Shown here: positions 1 through 7,708 of the stretch, in pieces
Layout of the letters: each line of letters opens with the position of its first letter
Position numbering within the stretch: the first letter of the stretch is position 1
Source of the DNA: Prevotella sp.
GTDB lineage: Bacteria; Bacteroidota; Bacteroidia; Bacteroidales; Bacteroidaceae
Assembly (NCBI GenBank): GCA_017462915.1
Contig: JAFTQG010000017.1
Span: 1 to 45,476 of the forward strand
Direction of reading: 5' to 3'
DNA length: 45,476 bases
Position numbers and translations under genes: made by a program
The notes under the pieces: model-generated
The model's database searches: none
What the model was told of the DNA's origin: nothing
Seen by the model: the letters and a program-made list of their open reading frames with translations, nothing else

Positions 1-102
1 AGTTATGGTTATGGTTATGGTTAGGGTTAAAGTTATGGTTGTAGGAAAGTAATCTCCGTATAACCGCTAAACCGTACAACCGTATAACCGTCAACCGTCA
101 AA
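1..102. repeat. Period-8 intergenic inverted-repeat element, copy A (cut by window start)
   Basis: The left arm is a run of GGTTAT-type units and the right arm a run of AACCGT-type units. Between them, at 43-57, is the core AGGAAAGTAATCTCC, followed by GTATAACCG. The same core occurs at 18214 and 28603 with one to two changes, and in exact reverse complement at 32860. The element ends about 35 bp upstream of the rsmG promoter. The left end is missing because the window begins inside it. Confidence 0.8.
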
Positions 103-135
103 CTTCTCGTTTCATCTGCAAAATTAATTAATTTT

Positions 136-167
136 TTTGGTTATTAAAAATAAAATAGGTACTTTTG
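136..167 (+). promoter_or_regulatory. Bacteroidetes-type promoter for rsmG
   Basis: TTTG at 136-139 and TACTTTTG at 160-167 are separated by 20 bp, matching the Bacteroidetes sigma-ABfr pattern TTTG-N19/21-TAnnTTTG. The start codon of rsmG follows 17 bp after the -7 element, so the leader would be very short. Confidence 0.7.
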
Positions 168-183
168 CAGAAATAAAGATTGA

Positions 184-810
184 ATGATGGAACAGATACT
201 ACGCTATTTCCCAGATCTGACGGAGAAGCAGAAAGAGCAGTTTGCCATGCTTGATGCTCTCTATCACGACTGGAACTCAAAGATAAACGTCATCTCACGC
301 AAGGACATAGACAATCTCTACGAACACCATGTCCTCCACTCCCTTGCCATAGCCAAGGCCCTGCGTTTCCGTCCCGGCACGAAGGTGCTGGACTTCGGTT
401 GCGGAGGAGGTTTCCCCGGAGTGCCGTTGGCAATAATGTTTCCAGAGGCGCAGTTCCGCCTCATTGACGGTACAGGCAAGAAGGTGCGTGTGGCACAGGA
501 GGTTGCCGACGCCATAGGGCTGGAAAATGTCGACGCCTGCCATATCCGCGGCGAGGAGGAGAAGGGACAGTATGACTTCGTTGTCTCGCGTGCCGTGATG
601 CCTCTTCCCGATTTGGTGAAGATTGTCCGCAAGAACATCGCCCGTCAGCAGCGCAACTCCATGCCAAACGGTATCTTTGTCTTGAAAGGCGGCAATCTCG
701 ATGGGGAGATACAGCCTTTCCGTCGTGTAGCGGAGAAGACGGAACTGTCGGCATGGTTCGAGGAAGAATGGTTCAAGGAGAAATACCTTGTCTATCTTCC
801 TATGGCGTGA
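184..810 (+). CDS. rsmG: 16S rRNA (guanine-N7) methyltransferase RsmG
   Basis: Cytoplasmic enzyme that uses S-adenosylmethionine to methylate N7 of G527 in 16S rRNA (E. coli numbering). The 208-residue length is normal for RsmG/GidB. The N-terminal part has the family pattern NxxxNVISR around residue 35 followed by HVLHSL. The SAM-binding loop VLDFGCGGGFPGVPLA sits near residue 68, and VSRAV comes about two thirds along. Two ATG codons lie in tandem at 184 and 187, and either could be the start. No Shine-Dalgarno is visible, as is usual in this phylum. The promoter at 136-167 suggests this gene begins a transcription unit. The family assignment is secure from sequence; the exact site is known from the family. 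Confidence 0.95.
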   Translation: MMEQILRYFPDLTEKQKEQFAMLDALYHDWNSKINVISRKDIDNLYEHHVLHSLAIAKALRFRPGTKVLDFGCGGGFPGVPLAIMFPEAQFRLIDGTGKKVRVAQEVADAIGLENVDACHIRGEEEKGQYDFVVSRAVMPLPDLVKIVRKNIARQQRNSMPNGIFVLKGGNLDGEIQPFRRVAEKTELSAWFEEEWFKEKYLVYLPMA

Positions 811-924
811 CATGCGTCAGTCTGCCATGTATGGCTTGTTTCCGTCATGGCGGAAGATACCTGCCGGCATGGGTGCCAGTGTATGAAATAGTCTTTTAAA
901 TAATATCTCAGAATACACCAGACT

Positions 925-1620
925 TTGGATTTCTCAACAATAACACAAATAGACCTGTGGTGGATGCCACTGCTGTCGGGAGAACATTCGCTGTTCTTCG
1001 ACGAGCTGGCGCTCACGCTGACGTCGGGACTGACATGGATTCCGCTCTATCTGACGCTGTTTTTCGTAGTCGTGAAGAACAATGAGACGATGATGCAGAT
1101 ACTCCTTGCGGTGCTGGCGGCAGGTGTCTGCATACTCCTTGCCGACGGTATGGCTGACGGAATAATAAAGCCTATGGCTATGCGTCTGCGCCCTCTCAAT
1201 GACCCGGATGTGCGTCCTCTGCTGGATATCGTGCCAGGAGTGGCGAACAAGAACTACAGCTTCTTCTCTGCACATGCGTCAAATACGATGTCGCTCTGTG
1301 TCTTCTTTTCCCTTCTGATGAGAAACTGGCGGCTTACTGTAGGTATGGTGGTGTGGTCACTGGTGAACTGCTGGACGAGGATATATCTCGGAATGCACTA
1401 TCCTTCGGACATCGCCGTTGGACTGCTGTGGGGCGCGACGGTGGGCACCGGCGTGTATTACGGCTACAGGTATTTCTACTTCAAGGTGACGGACAGGCTG
1501 CATTTCATCTCCTCCCAATACACGAGGACAGGCTATGCGCTTGCCGACATCAACCTTGTAGTCAATGTATTACTGCTCATTTCGCTTTATGCGATATTCA
1601 GGGCTCTTATCCTTGCATGA
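925..1620 (+). CDS. PAP2-family membrane phosphatase
   Basis: Membrane phosphatase of the PAP2 (lipid phosphatase / undecaprenyl pyrophosphatase-like) superfamily. All three PAP2 motifs can be read: KPMAMRLRP (motif 1, KxxxxxxRP), SFFSAHA (motif 2, here SAH instead of the commoner SGH), and RIYLGMHYPSD (motif 3, RxxxxxHxxxD). About five to six hydrophobic segments span the 231 residues, so it should sit in the inner membrane with the active site outside. The only in-frame start near the N-terminus after the stop at 901 is TTG at 925, giving MDFSTITQ. The gene ends with an ATGA overlap onto queA, suggesting translational coupling. The substrate (undecaprenyl pyrophosphate, lipid A phosphate or phosphatidic acid) cannot be told from sequence. 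Confidence 0.85.
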   Translation: MDFSTITQIDLWWMPLLSGEHSLFFDELALTLTSGLTWIPLYLTLFFVVVKNNETMMQILLAVLAAGVCILLADGMADGIIKPMAMRLRPLNDPDVRPLLDIVPGVANKNYSFFSAHASNTMSLCVFFSLLMRNWRLTVGMVVWSLVNCWTRIYLGMHYPSDIAVGLLWGATVGTGVYYGYRYFYFKVTDRLHFISSQYTRTGYALADINLVVNVLLLISLYAIFRALILA

Positions 1621-2858
1621 TGAACAACGACCCAAGAAACATAAAGATATCAGACTATGACTATCCGCTCCCAGACGAGAGGATAGCGAAATTCCCGCTT
1701 GAGAAGCGTGACCACAGCAAATTGCTGGTCTACAACCGCGGGGAGATAAGTCATACACAATTCCACCATCTCCCGGAACTGTTGCCGGAGGGCGCACTGA
1801 TGATTTTCAATAATACACGCGTCATACGTGCACGCCTTCATTTCCGCAAGTCTACGGGAGCACTGATAGAGGTGTTTCTCCTCGAACCCCATGTCCCTGC
1901 CGACTACGAGCGGATGTTTCAGGTGCAGGGAGAGTGTGAGTGGCTGTGCCTTATAGGCAACATGAAGAAGTGGAAAGACGGTGCGCTCTGCCGCACATTC
2001 CTCGTGAAAGGGGAGGAGACAACGCTCTCGGCAGAGCATATCGGAACACAAGGCACAAGTCAGGTGGTGAGATTCCGTTGGGACGGAGACGCCTCTTTTG
2101 CCGATGTCATAGACGCCGCAGGAGAACTGCCGATACCGCCTTATCTCAACCGTGATACGCAGGAGAGCGACCTCACTACATACCAGACGGTCTACTCGAA
2201 GATAAAAGGCAGTGTCGCGGCTCCTACCGCCGGACTTCATTTTACGGACAGTGTCCTTGCCGACATAGACCGTCACGGTATAGAGCGCGAGGAACTTACG
2301 TTGCATGTCGGTGCCGGGACGTTCCGTCCAGTGAAGTCAGAGCTTATCAGTGGGCATGACATGCACACCGAGTATGTCTCCGTGCGTCTGCATACCATAG
2401 ACAGGCTTCTCGCACACGGTTGCCGAGCGATAGCTGTGGGCACGACGTCCGTGCGCACTCTGGAGAGCCTGTATTATATAGGATGCCATATACTGGAGCA
2501 TCAAGACTGTGTCACGGATACAGACCTGCATGTCAGACAATGGGAGCCTTACGAGGCTTCGGAAGGAAAAGCAGAGGTCAGTGCGGAGGCGTCTCTCAGA
2601 GCCATCCGCAACTATCTTGTGGAAAACGGTCTTGAAGTGCTCAATGCTTCTACGCAGATTATCATCGCGCCGGGTTACAGATACCATATCGTCTCGCGCC
2701 TTGTAACCAATTTCCACCAGCCACAGTCGACACTGTTGCTCCTTGTCTCAGCCCTCGTCGGCGACGACTGGCACAGAATATACGACTACGCCCTGGACAA
2801 TGATTTCCGTTTCCTGAGCTATGGCGACTCGTCTCTGCTCATTCCTGACGGAGAATAA
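1617..2858 (+). CDS. queA: S-adenosylmethionine:tRNA ribosyltransferase-isomerase QueA
   Basis: Transfers and isomerises the ribose of SAM onto 7-aminomethyl-7-deazaguanine in tRNA to form epoxyqueuosine. Family signatures are clear: the N-terminal YPLPDERIAKFP, NNTRVIRARL, then KGSVAAPTAGLHFT, LHVGAGTFRPV, AVGTTSVRTLES and the C-terminal TNFHQPQSTLLLLVSAL. The open frame extends far upstream inside the PAP2 gene, but homology starts at the tandem ATGs at 1617 and 1620 that overlap the PAP2 stop. From 1617 the protein is 413 residues, somewhat longer than the usual ~350, because of an insertion in the middle (QPWEPYEASEGKAEV-like region). Likely translated from the same mRNA as its upstream neighbour. 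Confidence 0.95.
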   Translation: MMNNDPRNIKISDYDYPLPDERIAKFPLEKRDHSKLLVYNRGEISHTQFHHLPELLPEGALMIFNNTRVIRARLHFRKSTGALIEVFLLEPHVPADYERMFQVQGECEWLCLIGNMKKWKDGALCRTFLVKGEETTLSAEHIGTQGTSQVVRFRWDGDASFADVIDAAGELPIPPYLNRDTQESDLTTYQTVYSKIKGSVAAPTAGLHFTDSVLADIDRHGIEREELTLHVGAGTFRPVKSELISGHDMHTEYVSVRLHTIDRLLAHGCRAIAVGTTSVRTLESLYYIGCHILEHQDCVTDTDLHVRQWEPYEASEGKAEVSAEASLRAIRNYLVENGLEVLNASTQIIIAPGYRYHIVSRLVTNFHQPQSTLLLLVSALVGDDWHRIYDYALDNDFRFLSYGDSSLLIPDGE

Positions 2859-2881
2859 CAGTAGATAAAAAGAAAAACATA

Positions 2882-4027
2882 ATGAAAATAGGTGATAAAG
2901 TAAGTTTTCTCTTTGACAAAGGCGGCGGAAAGGTAGCTGCCATCAAGGGAAATATAGTATATGTAGAGGACGAGGACGGTTTCCAGATACCTACTCCTAT
3001 AAATGAAGTCGTCGTGGAGTCTTCGGCTGACAGCTATTCCACAGGCAATATGGTGAAGGCCATGCAGAGCATGGAACGCCGCCAGCAGATACAGTCGGAC
3101 GGACGTAGCATGAAGGCTTTGCTCAATGAAGGGCTTGACGATGATGTGGAGGGGATGATGGAAATGCCTGACGATGACCCGGCCATGAAGGACATCACGT
3201 TCAAGGCTCCTGTAGAGGAGCGCAAGGGAGGCAATCTTCTCAGCGCTTATCTTGCCTTTGTACCGGAGGATGTCAAGAAGGTCACTGACACACAGTTTGA
3301 CGCTTATCTTGTCAATGACTCGAACTACTATCTGCAGTATACCTACCTGTCTGCTGAGAACAATAACTGGCATCTGCGCCGACAGGGTGTGCTGGAACCG
3401 AACACCAAGGAGTTCATTGAGGAGTTCTCTCAGCGTGAGGTGAACTCACTGAGCCGTGTATGTATACAGATGACGGCATATAAGGAGGACAAGCCTTTCG
3501 CTCTGAAGAGTCCTCTGAGCGTGCAGATGCGCATAGACCCTGTGAAGTTCTACAAGCTCCATACGTTCAAGCCGAACGATTTCTTCGAGGAACCGGCGTT
3601 GCTTTATACCATCGTGGAGAACGACAAGGTCGCACGCTCGATAAATCTTGACCCGGACAGCTTGAAAGAGGAGATGTATGCCAAGCCTGAGGAACTTGAG
3701 AAGCTCAGCACAATGAATACCGCTCCTGTGCGCCACGGCCTTGAGGATGCTGAGGTCGTAGACCTTCATGCCGAGAAACTCCTTGACAGCACCGGTGGCA
3801 TGTCGTCGGCAGACATCCTCAACTACCAGCTTGACAAGTTCCGCGAGGTGATGAAGAGCCACCGTCATGAGAAGGGGAAGAAGGTGATCTTCATACATGG
3901 TAAGGGTGAGGGAGTGCTCCGCCATGCCATAATCCATGAGTTGAGCTACCGATACCGTACATGTACATGGCAGGACGCGTCATTTCAGGAATACGGATAT
4001 GGCGCGACACAGGTGACTATAAAATGA
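2882..4027 (+). CDS. DUF2027 / Smr-domain protein
   Basis: 381-residue soluble protein typical of Bacteroidetes. It starts with a small beta-rich module (MKIGDKVSFLFDKGGGKVAAI), continues with the DUF2027 region, and ends with a Smr domain (about residues 295-381). The Smr domain is recognised by DLHAEKLL, FIHGKGEGVLR and the C-terminal GYGATQVTI. Smr domains in MutS2 and related proteins act as nucleases or nucleic-acid binders, and several cleave mRNA at stalled ribosomes. For this architecture the role is unknown. It lies 23 bp after queA and probably belongs to the same operon. The middle region carries an acidic segment near residues 80-100. The domain call is solid; any function beyond that would be a guess. 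Confidence 0.85.
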   Translation: MKIGDKVSFLFDKGGGKVAAIKGNIVYVEDEDGFQIPTPINEVVVESSADSYSTGNMVKAMQSMERRQQIQSDGRSMKALLNEGLDDDVEGMMEMPDDDPAMKDITFKAPVEERKGGNLLSAYLAFVPEDVKKVTDTQFDAYLVNDSNYYLQYTYLSAENNNWHLRRQGVLEPNTKEFIEEFSQREVNSLSRVCIQMTAYKEDKPFALKSPLSVQMRIDPVKFYKLHTFKPNDFFEEPALLYTIVENDKVARSINLDPDSLKEEMYAKPEELEKLSTMNTAPVRHGLEDAEVVDLHAEKLLDSTGGMSSADILNYQLDKFREVMKSHRHEKGKKVIFIHGKGEGVLRHAIIHELSYRYRTCTWQDASFQEYGYGATQVTIK

Positions 4028-4034
4028 TAGCTTG

Positions 4035-4156
4035 AGGTTGCAGACGGTTATACGGTTGTGCGGTTGTAAGGTGAAATGGCAGATTGCCTCATCTGAAACC
4101 AATCATCCCCAGCCGCATAGCCCGTCCAACCGCATAACCTTATAACCGTAAAAACC
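4035..4156. repeat. Period-8 intergenic inverted-repeat element, copy B
   Basis: Left arm 4041-4068 contains ACGGTTATACGGTTGTGCGG; right arm 4111-4150 contains CCGTCCAACCGCATAACC and further AACC units. The centre is not the common core. The element starts 8 bp after the Smr gene stop and ends about 6 bp before the nadE ATG, so it fills the whole gap. No TAnnTTTG promoter is seen here, so it is probably transcribed as an intercistronic hairpin. Confidence 0.7.
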
Positions 4157-4162
4157 ACCAAT

Positions 4163-6052
4163 ATGACAAACCACGGATTCATCACATTGGCTGCGGCTGT
4201 ACCGTCAGTGCGCGTTGCCGATGTAGCATACAATACAGAGGAGATAGAACGACTTGTGGCAGAAGCCGAGGAGTGTGGTGTGGAGCTCCTTGTCTTTCCG
4301 GAACTGTCTGTGACAGGATACACCTGCCAGGATCTCTTCCGCAGCGAGCATCTGCTTGATGCTTCAGACGAGGCACTGAACATTCTCTGCGACTTCAGCA
4401 TCGGCAGGGCGATAACATTCGTCGTCGGTGCTCCACATCGGCAGGATGACAGACTTATGAACTCTGCCGTGGTGATATGCAACGGCGAGCGCCATTATGT
4501 CCACAAGACATATCTTCCTAATTATAACGAGTTCTACGAGAAACGCTGGTTCTCTGTCGAGGCTGTCTCAGCAGAGCCTCTTCTCTTCCGGCTTCCGTCT
4601 GGAGTGACTTTCGGTGTGGAGATATGCGAGGACCTTTGGTCTGCTCTTCCTCCATCAAGCCGTCTTGCAACGGCAGGGGCTGACATCATCCTCAACCTTT
4701 CCGCTTCCGACGAACTTGCGGGAAAGCATCAGTATCTCCTCTCGCTTCTCTCACAGCAGAGTGCACGCACGATGTGCGGATATGTCTACAGCTCGGCAGG
4801 CTTCGGCGAGTCCACACAGGATGTCGTGTACGGAGGAAACGCCATAATCTATGAAAACGGCGTGCAACTGGGACATTCCAAACGCTTTTCCCTTGACCCG
4901 CAACTCGTGATAGGACAGATAGACGTGCAGCGGTTGCGCACGGAGCGGCGTGCCAACACTACATTCGGACGCGCGCAAGGGACACAGATGCAACATGCGG
5001 AGATTGTCTCCCTCGAACCGGATGACGATGCATACAATGTGCTGAAGCGCAAGTTTGAACTCATGCGCCAGTACGACCCGCATCCGTTTATCCCTAAGTC
5101 TGACGATATGAGAGCCTCCTGCGAGGAGATTTTCAATATCCAGGTGATGGGCTTGGCACGGCGTCTATCGCACATAAGGTGTAAGGATGTCGTCGTGGGA
5201 ATAAGTGGCGGACTGGATTCTACGCTTGCCCTTCTCGTGTGCGTGCGTACATTTGATAAACTGGGATATGACCGTAAGGGCATACACGGAATAACCATGC
5301 CTGGCTTCGGTACCACAGACCGTACACATGACAATGCCCTGTCACTGATGACAAGTCTTGGCGTGACACAGCGCGAGATAAGCATCGTGGATGCCGTGAA
5401 GCAGCATTTCGCGGATATAGGACACGATATTGACTGCCATGATGTCACTTACGAGAACTCGCAGGCACGCTACCGCACGATGCTGCTTATGGACATCGCC
5501 AATCAGGTCAACGGCATAGTGATAGGTACCGGTGAACTCTCGGAACTGGCTCTTGTATGGGCGACATACAACGGAGACCACATGTCTATGTATGGCGTTA
5601 ATGCCTCAGTGCCGAAGACTCTTATACGTCATCTTGTGAAGTATGTTGCCGACTATGAGGTGGACAAATCCGCAAAGGCGACCCTCATGGATATCATAGA
5701 CACGCCGATATCCCCGGAACTCATTCCTGCTGACGAGAACGGCAATATAAAGCAGAAGACGGAAGACCTTGTAGGCCCTTATGAGCTGCACGACTTCTTC
5801 CTGTATCATTTCCTGCGTTTCGGATTCTCTCCGGAGAAACTGCTGCTGCTGTCGCATAATGCTTTCTGCGGAAAATATGATGATGAGACCATCAAGCACT
5901 GGTTGAAGACATTCATGCGGAGATTCTTCAGACAGCAGTTCAAACGCTCCTGTCTTCCTGACGGTCCGAAGGTGGGATCTGTGTCGCTCTCGCCACGAGG
6001 AGACTGGCGTATGCCTTCCGATGCTTCAGACGCTCTTTGGACTCTTGAGTAG
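4163..6052 (+). CDS. nadE: Glutamine-dependent NAD+ synthetase
   Basis: Catalyses the last step of NAD biosynthesis: ATP-dependent amidation of deamido-NAD, using ammonia released from glutamine. The N-terminal ~290 residues form a nitrilase-type glutaminase with the expected Glu-Lys-Cys triad (E47 in FPELSVTG, K115 in HKTYLP, C155 in EICEDLW). The C-terminal half is the synthetase with the PP-loop SGGLDST at residues 348-354, then GTGELSELALVWATY and DKSAKATLMDI. The 629-residue length suits this two-domain class. The start at 4163 gives MTNHGFITLAAA, aligning with the family N-terminus. A period-8 element occupies the space upstream. Confidence 0.95.
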   Translation: MTNHGFITLAAAVPSVRVADVAYNTEEIERLVAEAEECGVELLVFPELSVTGYTCQDLFRSEHLLDASDEALNILCDFSIGRAITFVVGAPHRQDDRLMNSAVVICNGERHYVHKTYLPNYNEFYEKRWFSVEAVSAEPLLFRLPSGVTFGVEICEDLWSALPPSSRLATAGADIILNLSASDELAGKHQYLLSLLSQQSARTMCGYVYSSAGFGESTQDVVYGGNAIIYENGVQLGHSKRFSLDPQLVIGQIDVQRLRTERRANTTFGRAQGTQMQHAEIVSLEPDDDAYNVLKRKFELMRQYDPHPFIPKSDDMRASCEEIFNIQVMGLARRLSHIRCKDVVVGISGGLDSTLALLVCVRTFDKLGYDRKGIHGITMPGFGTTDRTHDNALSLMTSLGVTQREISIVDAVKQHFADIGHDIDCHDVTYENSQARYRTMLLMDIANQVNGIVIGTGELSELALVWATYNGDHMSMYGVNASVPKTLIRHLVKYVADYEVDKSAKATLMDIIDTPISPELIPADENGNIKQKTEDLVGPYELHDFFLYHFLRFGFSPEKLLLLSHNAFCGKYDDETIKHWLKTFMRRFFRQQFKRSCLPDGPKVGSVSLSPRGDWRMPSDASDALWTLE

Positions 6053-6067
6053 CTTTGAACGGCGGTT

Positions 6068-6119
6068 TTGAGGGTGAAACTCTTAAAAAACTTTAATAAA
6101 AGGTAGAGTTCTCCCTCAA
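6068..6119 (+). terminator. Hairpin after nadE, possible terminator
   Basis: TTGAGGG (6068-6074) pairs with CCCTCAA (6113-6119), and ACTCT (6079-6083) with AGAGT (6105-6109). No clear T-run follows, so termination is uncertain; it may be a 3'-end stabilising hairpin. Confidence 0.45.
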
Positions 6120-6122
6120 GAC

Positions 6123-6153
6123 TTTACAGTTTCAAGAATTTTCAGTACCTTTG
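6123..6153 (+). promoter_or_regulatory. Promoter for the tRNA pair
   Basis: TACCTTTG at 6146-6153 fits the TAnnTTTG -7 element, with a TTTA at 6123-6126 placed 19 bp upstream as a weak -33 element. The tRNA-Ser gene begins 53 bp further on. Confidence 0.6.
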
Positions 6154-6206
6154 CACACGCTTTCTGAGTAGACGCTCTATGAGCATCATCAAGGCAACAA
6201 CGGTTT

Positions 6207-6294
6207 GGAAGGTTGGGTGAGTGGCTTAAACCACCAGTTTGCTAAACTGACGTACGGGAATTCCGTACCACTGGTTCGAATCCAGTACCTTCCG
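6207..6294 (+). tRNA. tRNA-Ser (anticodon GCU)
   Basis: An 88-nt cloverleaf with acceptor stem GGAAGGT/ACCTTCC, discriminator G at 6294, anticodon loop TTGCTAA (anticodon GCT), T-arm CTGGTTCGAATCCAG, and a long variable arm (TACGGGAATTCCGTA), which identifies a class II tRNA. It reads AGC/AGU. The 3' CCA is not encoded. Confidence 0.95.
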
Positions 6295-6333
6295 CAAATG
6301 ACAACCAGTGTCATTGCCTTTCATGATGTACTC

Positions 6334-6405
6334 GGTGGATTCATCTAAGGGTTAGGATTCAAGATTCTCAATCTTGCCATAGGGGTTCGAATCCCCTATC
6401 CACTA
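6334..6405 (+). tRNA. tRNA-Glu (anticodon CUC)
   Basis: A 72-nt cloverleaf with acceptor GGTGGAT pairing with ATCCACT (one G-U pair), anticodon stem CAAGA/TCTTG around loop TTCTCAA (anticodon CTC), and T-arm AGGGGTTCGAATCCCCT. It would read only GAG, so it supplements the usual UUC isoacceptor. The 3' CCA is not encoded. It lies 39 bp after tRNA-Ser, probably on the same transcript. Confidence 0.92.
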
Positions 6406-6467
6406 CAAAGTAAGACGGGCGATGCATATTCTTGCACCGCCTTATTTGTTTCTTGATAATCTATGTT

Positions 6468-7418
6468 ATGATTCGTAAAGCATATATCTTGATAATCCTT
6501 GTCTTTGTTGCACTGTCCTCGTCGGCGTTGCCTCCTGTAAAATGGAACCAGCGCTACCAGAGGTATATAGACAAGTATAAGGATATTGCCATATACGAGA
6601 TGTTGCAACACGGTATTCCTGCAAGTATAACGCTTGCACAGGGGGTGCTCGAGAGCGGTGCAGGCGAGAGTGAGCTCACCAGAAAAGGCAACAATCATTT
6701 CGGCATAAAATGTCATGACTGGACAGGACCGACAACATATCATGATGATGACGAGACAGGAGAGTGCTTCCGAGTATACCAGTCGGCATTGGAGAGCTAC
6801 GAAGACCATTCCAGATTCCTTTGCAGAAGCCGTTATCAGAGGCTGTTTTCCCTGTCGCGTACAGACTACAAGGGGTGGGCACGGGGACTGAAAGCCTGCG
6901 GATATGCCACTAATCCGAAATATGCACAGTTGCTGATAGACATCATCGAGTGTTATAATCTCTCTCCTTTGGACAGGGCAAAGTCGTATAATCCTGCCAA
7001 TGTGAAAAGTTGTGGCGCACCTGCTGGTAAAGGCGGCAGACCTTCTTCTTCAGGAAATGTCGGTACAGGAGTGTCTCATGAGGTAAAGATGAATAACCGC
7101 AACTACTATATTATAGTACGTAACGGCGATACGTTTAAGAGCATCGCCAAGGAGTTTGGCATCTCTTACCGCAAACTTGCACGCTATAACGAGCGTGACC
7201 GGCGTGACGCTCTCTATCCAGGCGAGATAATCTATTTTGAGAAGAAACGTACCAAGGCAGACAAGAAATATAAGAAACGCCCGCATGTGGTGCGTGCCGG
7301 CGAGTCAATGTACGACATAGCACAGAAGTACGGAGTGCGGTTGAAGTCGCTTTACAAGAAGAATCATCTTACTCCGGCTAATACGCTTCATGTAGGAGAC
7401 AGAATCAGAGTCTACTGA
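6468..7418 (+). CDS. Secreted glucosaminidase with two LysM domains (FlgJ-like autolysin)
   Basis: Predicted peptidoglycan hydrolase exported to the periplasm. The preferred start is the ATG at 6468, giving a signal peptide MIRKAYILIILVFVALSSSA. A glucosaminidase domain (about residues 35-155) carries the family features ASITLAQGVLESGAGESEL (with a glutamate in the catalytic position), NNHFGIKC, FRVYQSALESYEDHSRFL and GWARGLKACGYATNPKYA. Two LysM peptidoglycan-binding modules follow: YYIIVRNGDTFKSIAKEFGI and HVVRAGESMYDIAQKYGV. It likely cleaves the GlcNAc side of the glycan backbone during cell-wall turnover. An upstream TTG start at 6432 would add 12 residues and is less likely. The stop codon lies inside the stem of its own terminator. 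Confidence 0.9.
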   Translation: MIRKAYILIILVFVALSSSALPPVKWNQRYQRYIDKYKDIAIYEMLQHGIPASITLAQGVLESGAGESELTRKGNNHFGIKCHDWTGPTTYHDDDETGECFRVYQSALESYEDHSRFLCRSRYQRLFSLSRTDYKGWARGLKACGYATNPKYAQLLIDIIECYNLSPLDRAKSYNPANVKSCGAPAGKGGRPSSSGNVGTGVSHEVKMNNRNYYIIVRNGDTFKSIAKEFGISYRKLARYNERDRRDALYPGEIIYFEKKRTKADKKYKKRPHVVRAGESMYDIAQKYGVRLKSLYKKNHLTPANTLHVGDRIRVY

Positions 7419-7432
7419 TTCTGTCTCTTTTC
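7396..7432 (+). terminator. Intrinsic terminator overlapping the LysM gene stop codon
   Basis: AGACAGAATCAG (7397-7408) is perfectly complementary to CTGATTCTGTCT (7415-7426), with one further G-C pair outside and a 6-nt loop, followed by CTTTT. The TGA stop (7416-7418) is in the descending arm. Confidence 0.85.
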
Positions 7433-7478
7433 ATATTATATAGGAGAGAAGCCTTTGTATGGAAGAATGAGTTTCTTT

Positions 7479-7507
7479 ATTATGGGAGACTTCTCCTTTC
7501 CCATAAT
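7479..7507. repeat. Inverted repeat between the LysM gene and EF-G2
   Basis: ATTATGGG (7479-7486) and CCCATAAT (7500-7507) form a perfect 8-bp stem with a 13-nt loop. No T-run follows. It could be a secondary terminator or an operator. Confidence 0.4.
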
Positions 7508-7563
7508 CAGTGCTCTCTGAAGGTGAAATGTTGCTTTCTATTACGGTTGTAGACAAATGTATT

Positions 7564-7577
7564 TTGACATGGGTCAA
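7564..7577. promoter_or_regulatory. Palindrome upstream of EF-G2, candidate regulator site
   Basis: TTGACATGGGTCAA is a perfect inverted repeat (TTGAC-N4-GTCAA) centred roughly 85-90 bp upstream of the predicted transcription start. In B. thetaiotaomicron the EF-G2 gene is controlled by the carbon-responsive CRP-family regulator Cur; whether this is such a site is a guess from position and symmetry. Confidence 0.35.
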
Positions 7578-7620
7578 TTTTTGTAATATCCTTAATATGT
7601 TTTAAAATATTGAGAGATAT

Positions 7621-7652
7621 TTTGGAGTTTCAAGAAATAATACGTAATTTTA
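7621..7652 (+). promoter_or_regulatory. Candidate promoter for the EF-G2 gene
   Basis: TTTG at 7621-7624 and TAATTTTA at 7645-7652 are separated by 20 bp. The -7 element deviates from TAnnTTTG only in its last base. It leaves a leader of about 50 nt. Confidence 0.55.
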
Positions 7653-7708
7653 CCACCAAATCTAACGCTAATATACTTTAATATAATAACCTAAATATAC
7701 GAATCGCT

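Noticed and set aside
1353-1616. N-terminal extension of queA to an upstream start
   Set aside because: This part lies inside the PAP2 gene in another frame and has no QueA homology; the family sequence starts at 1617/1620.
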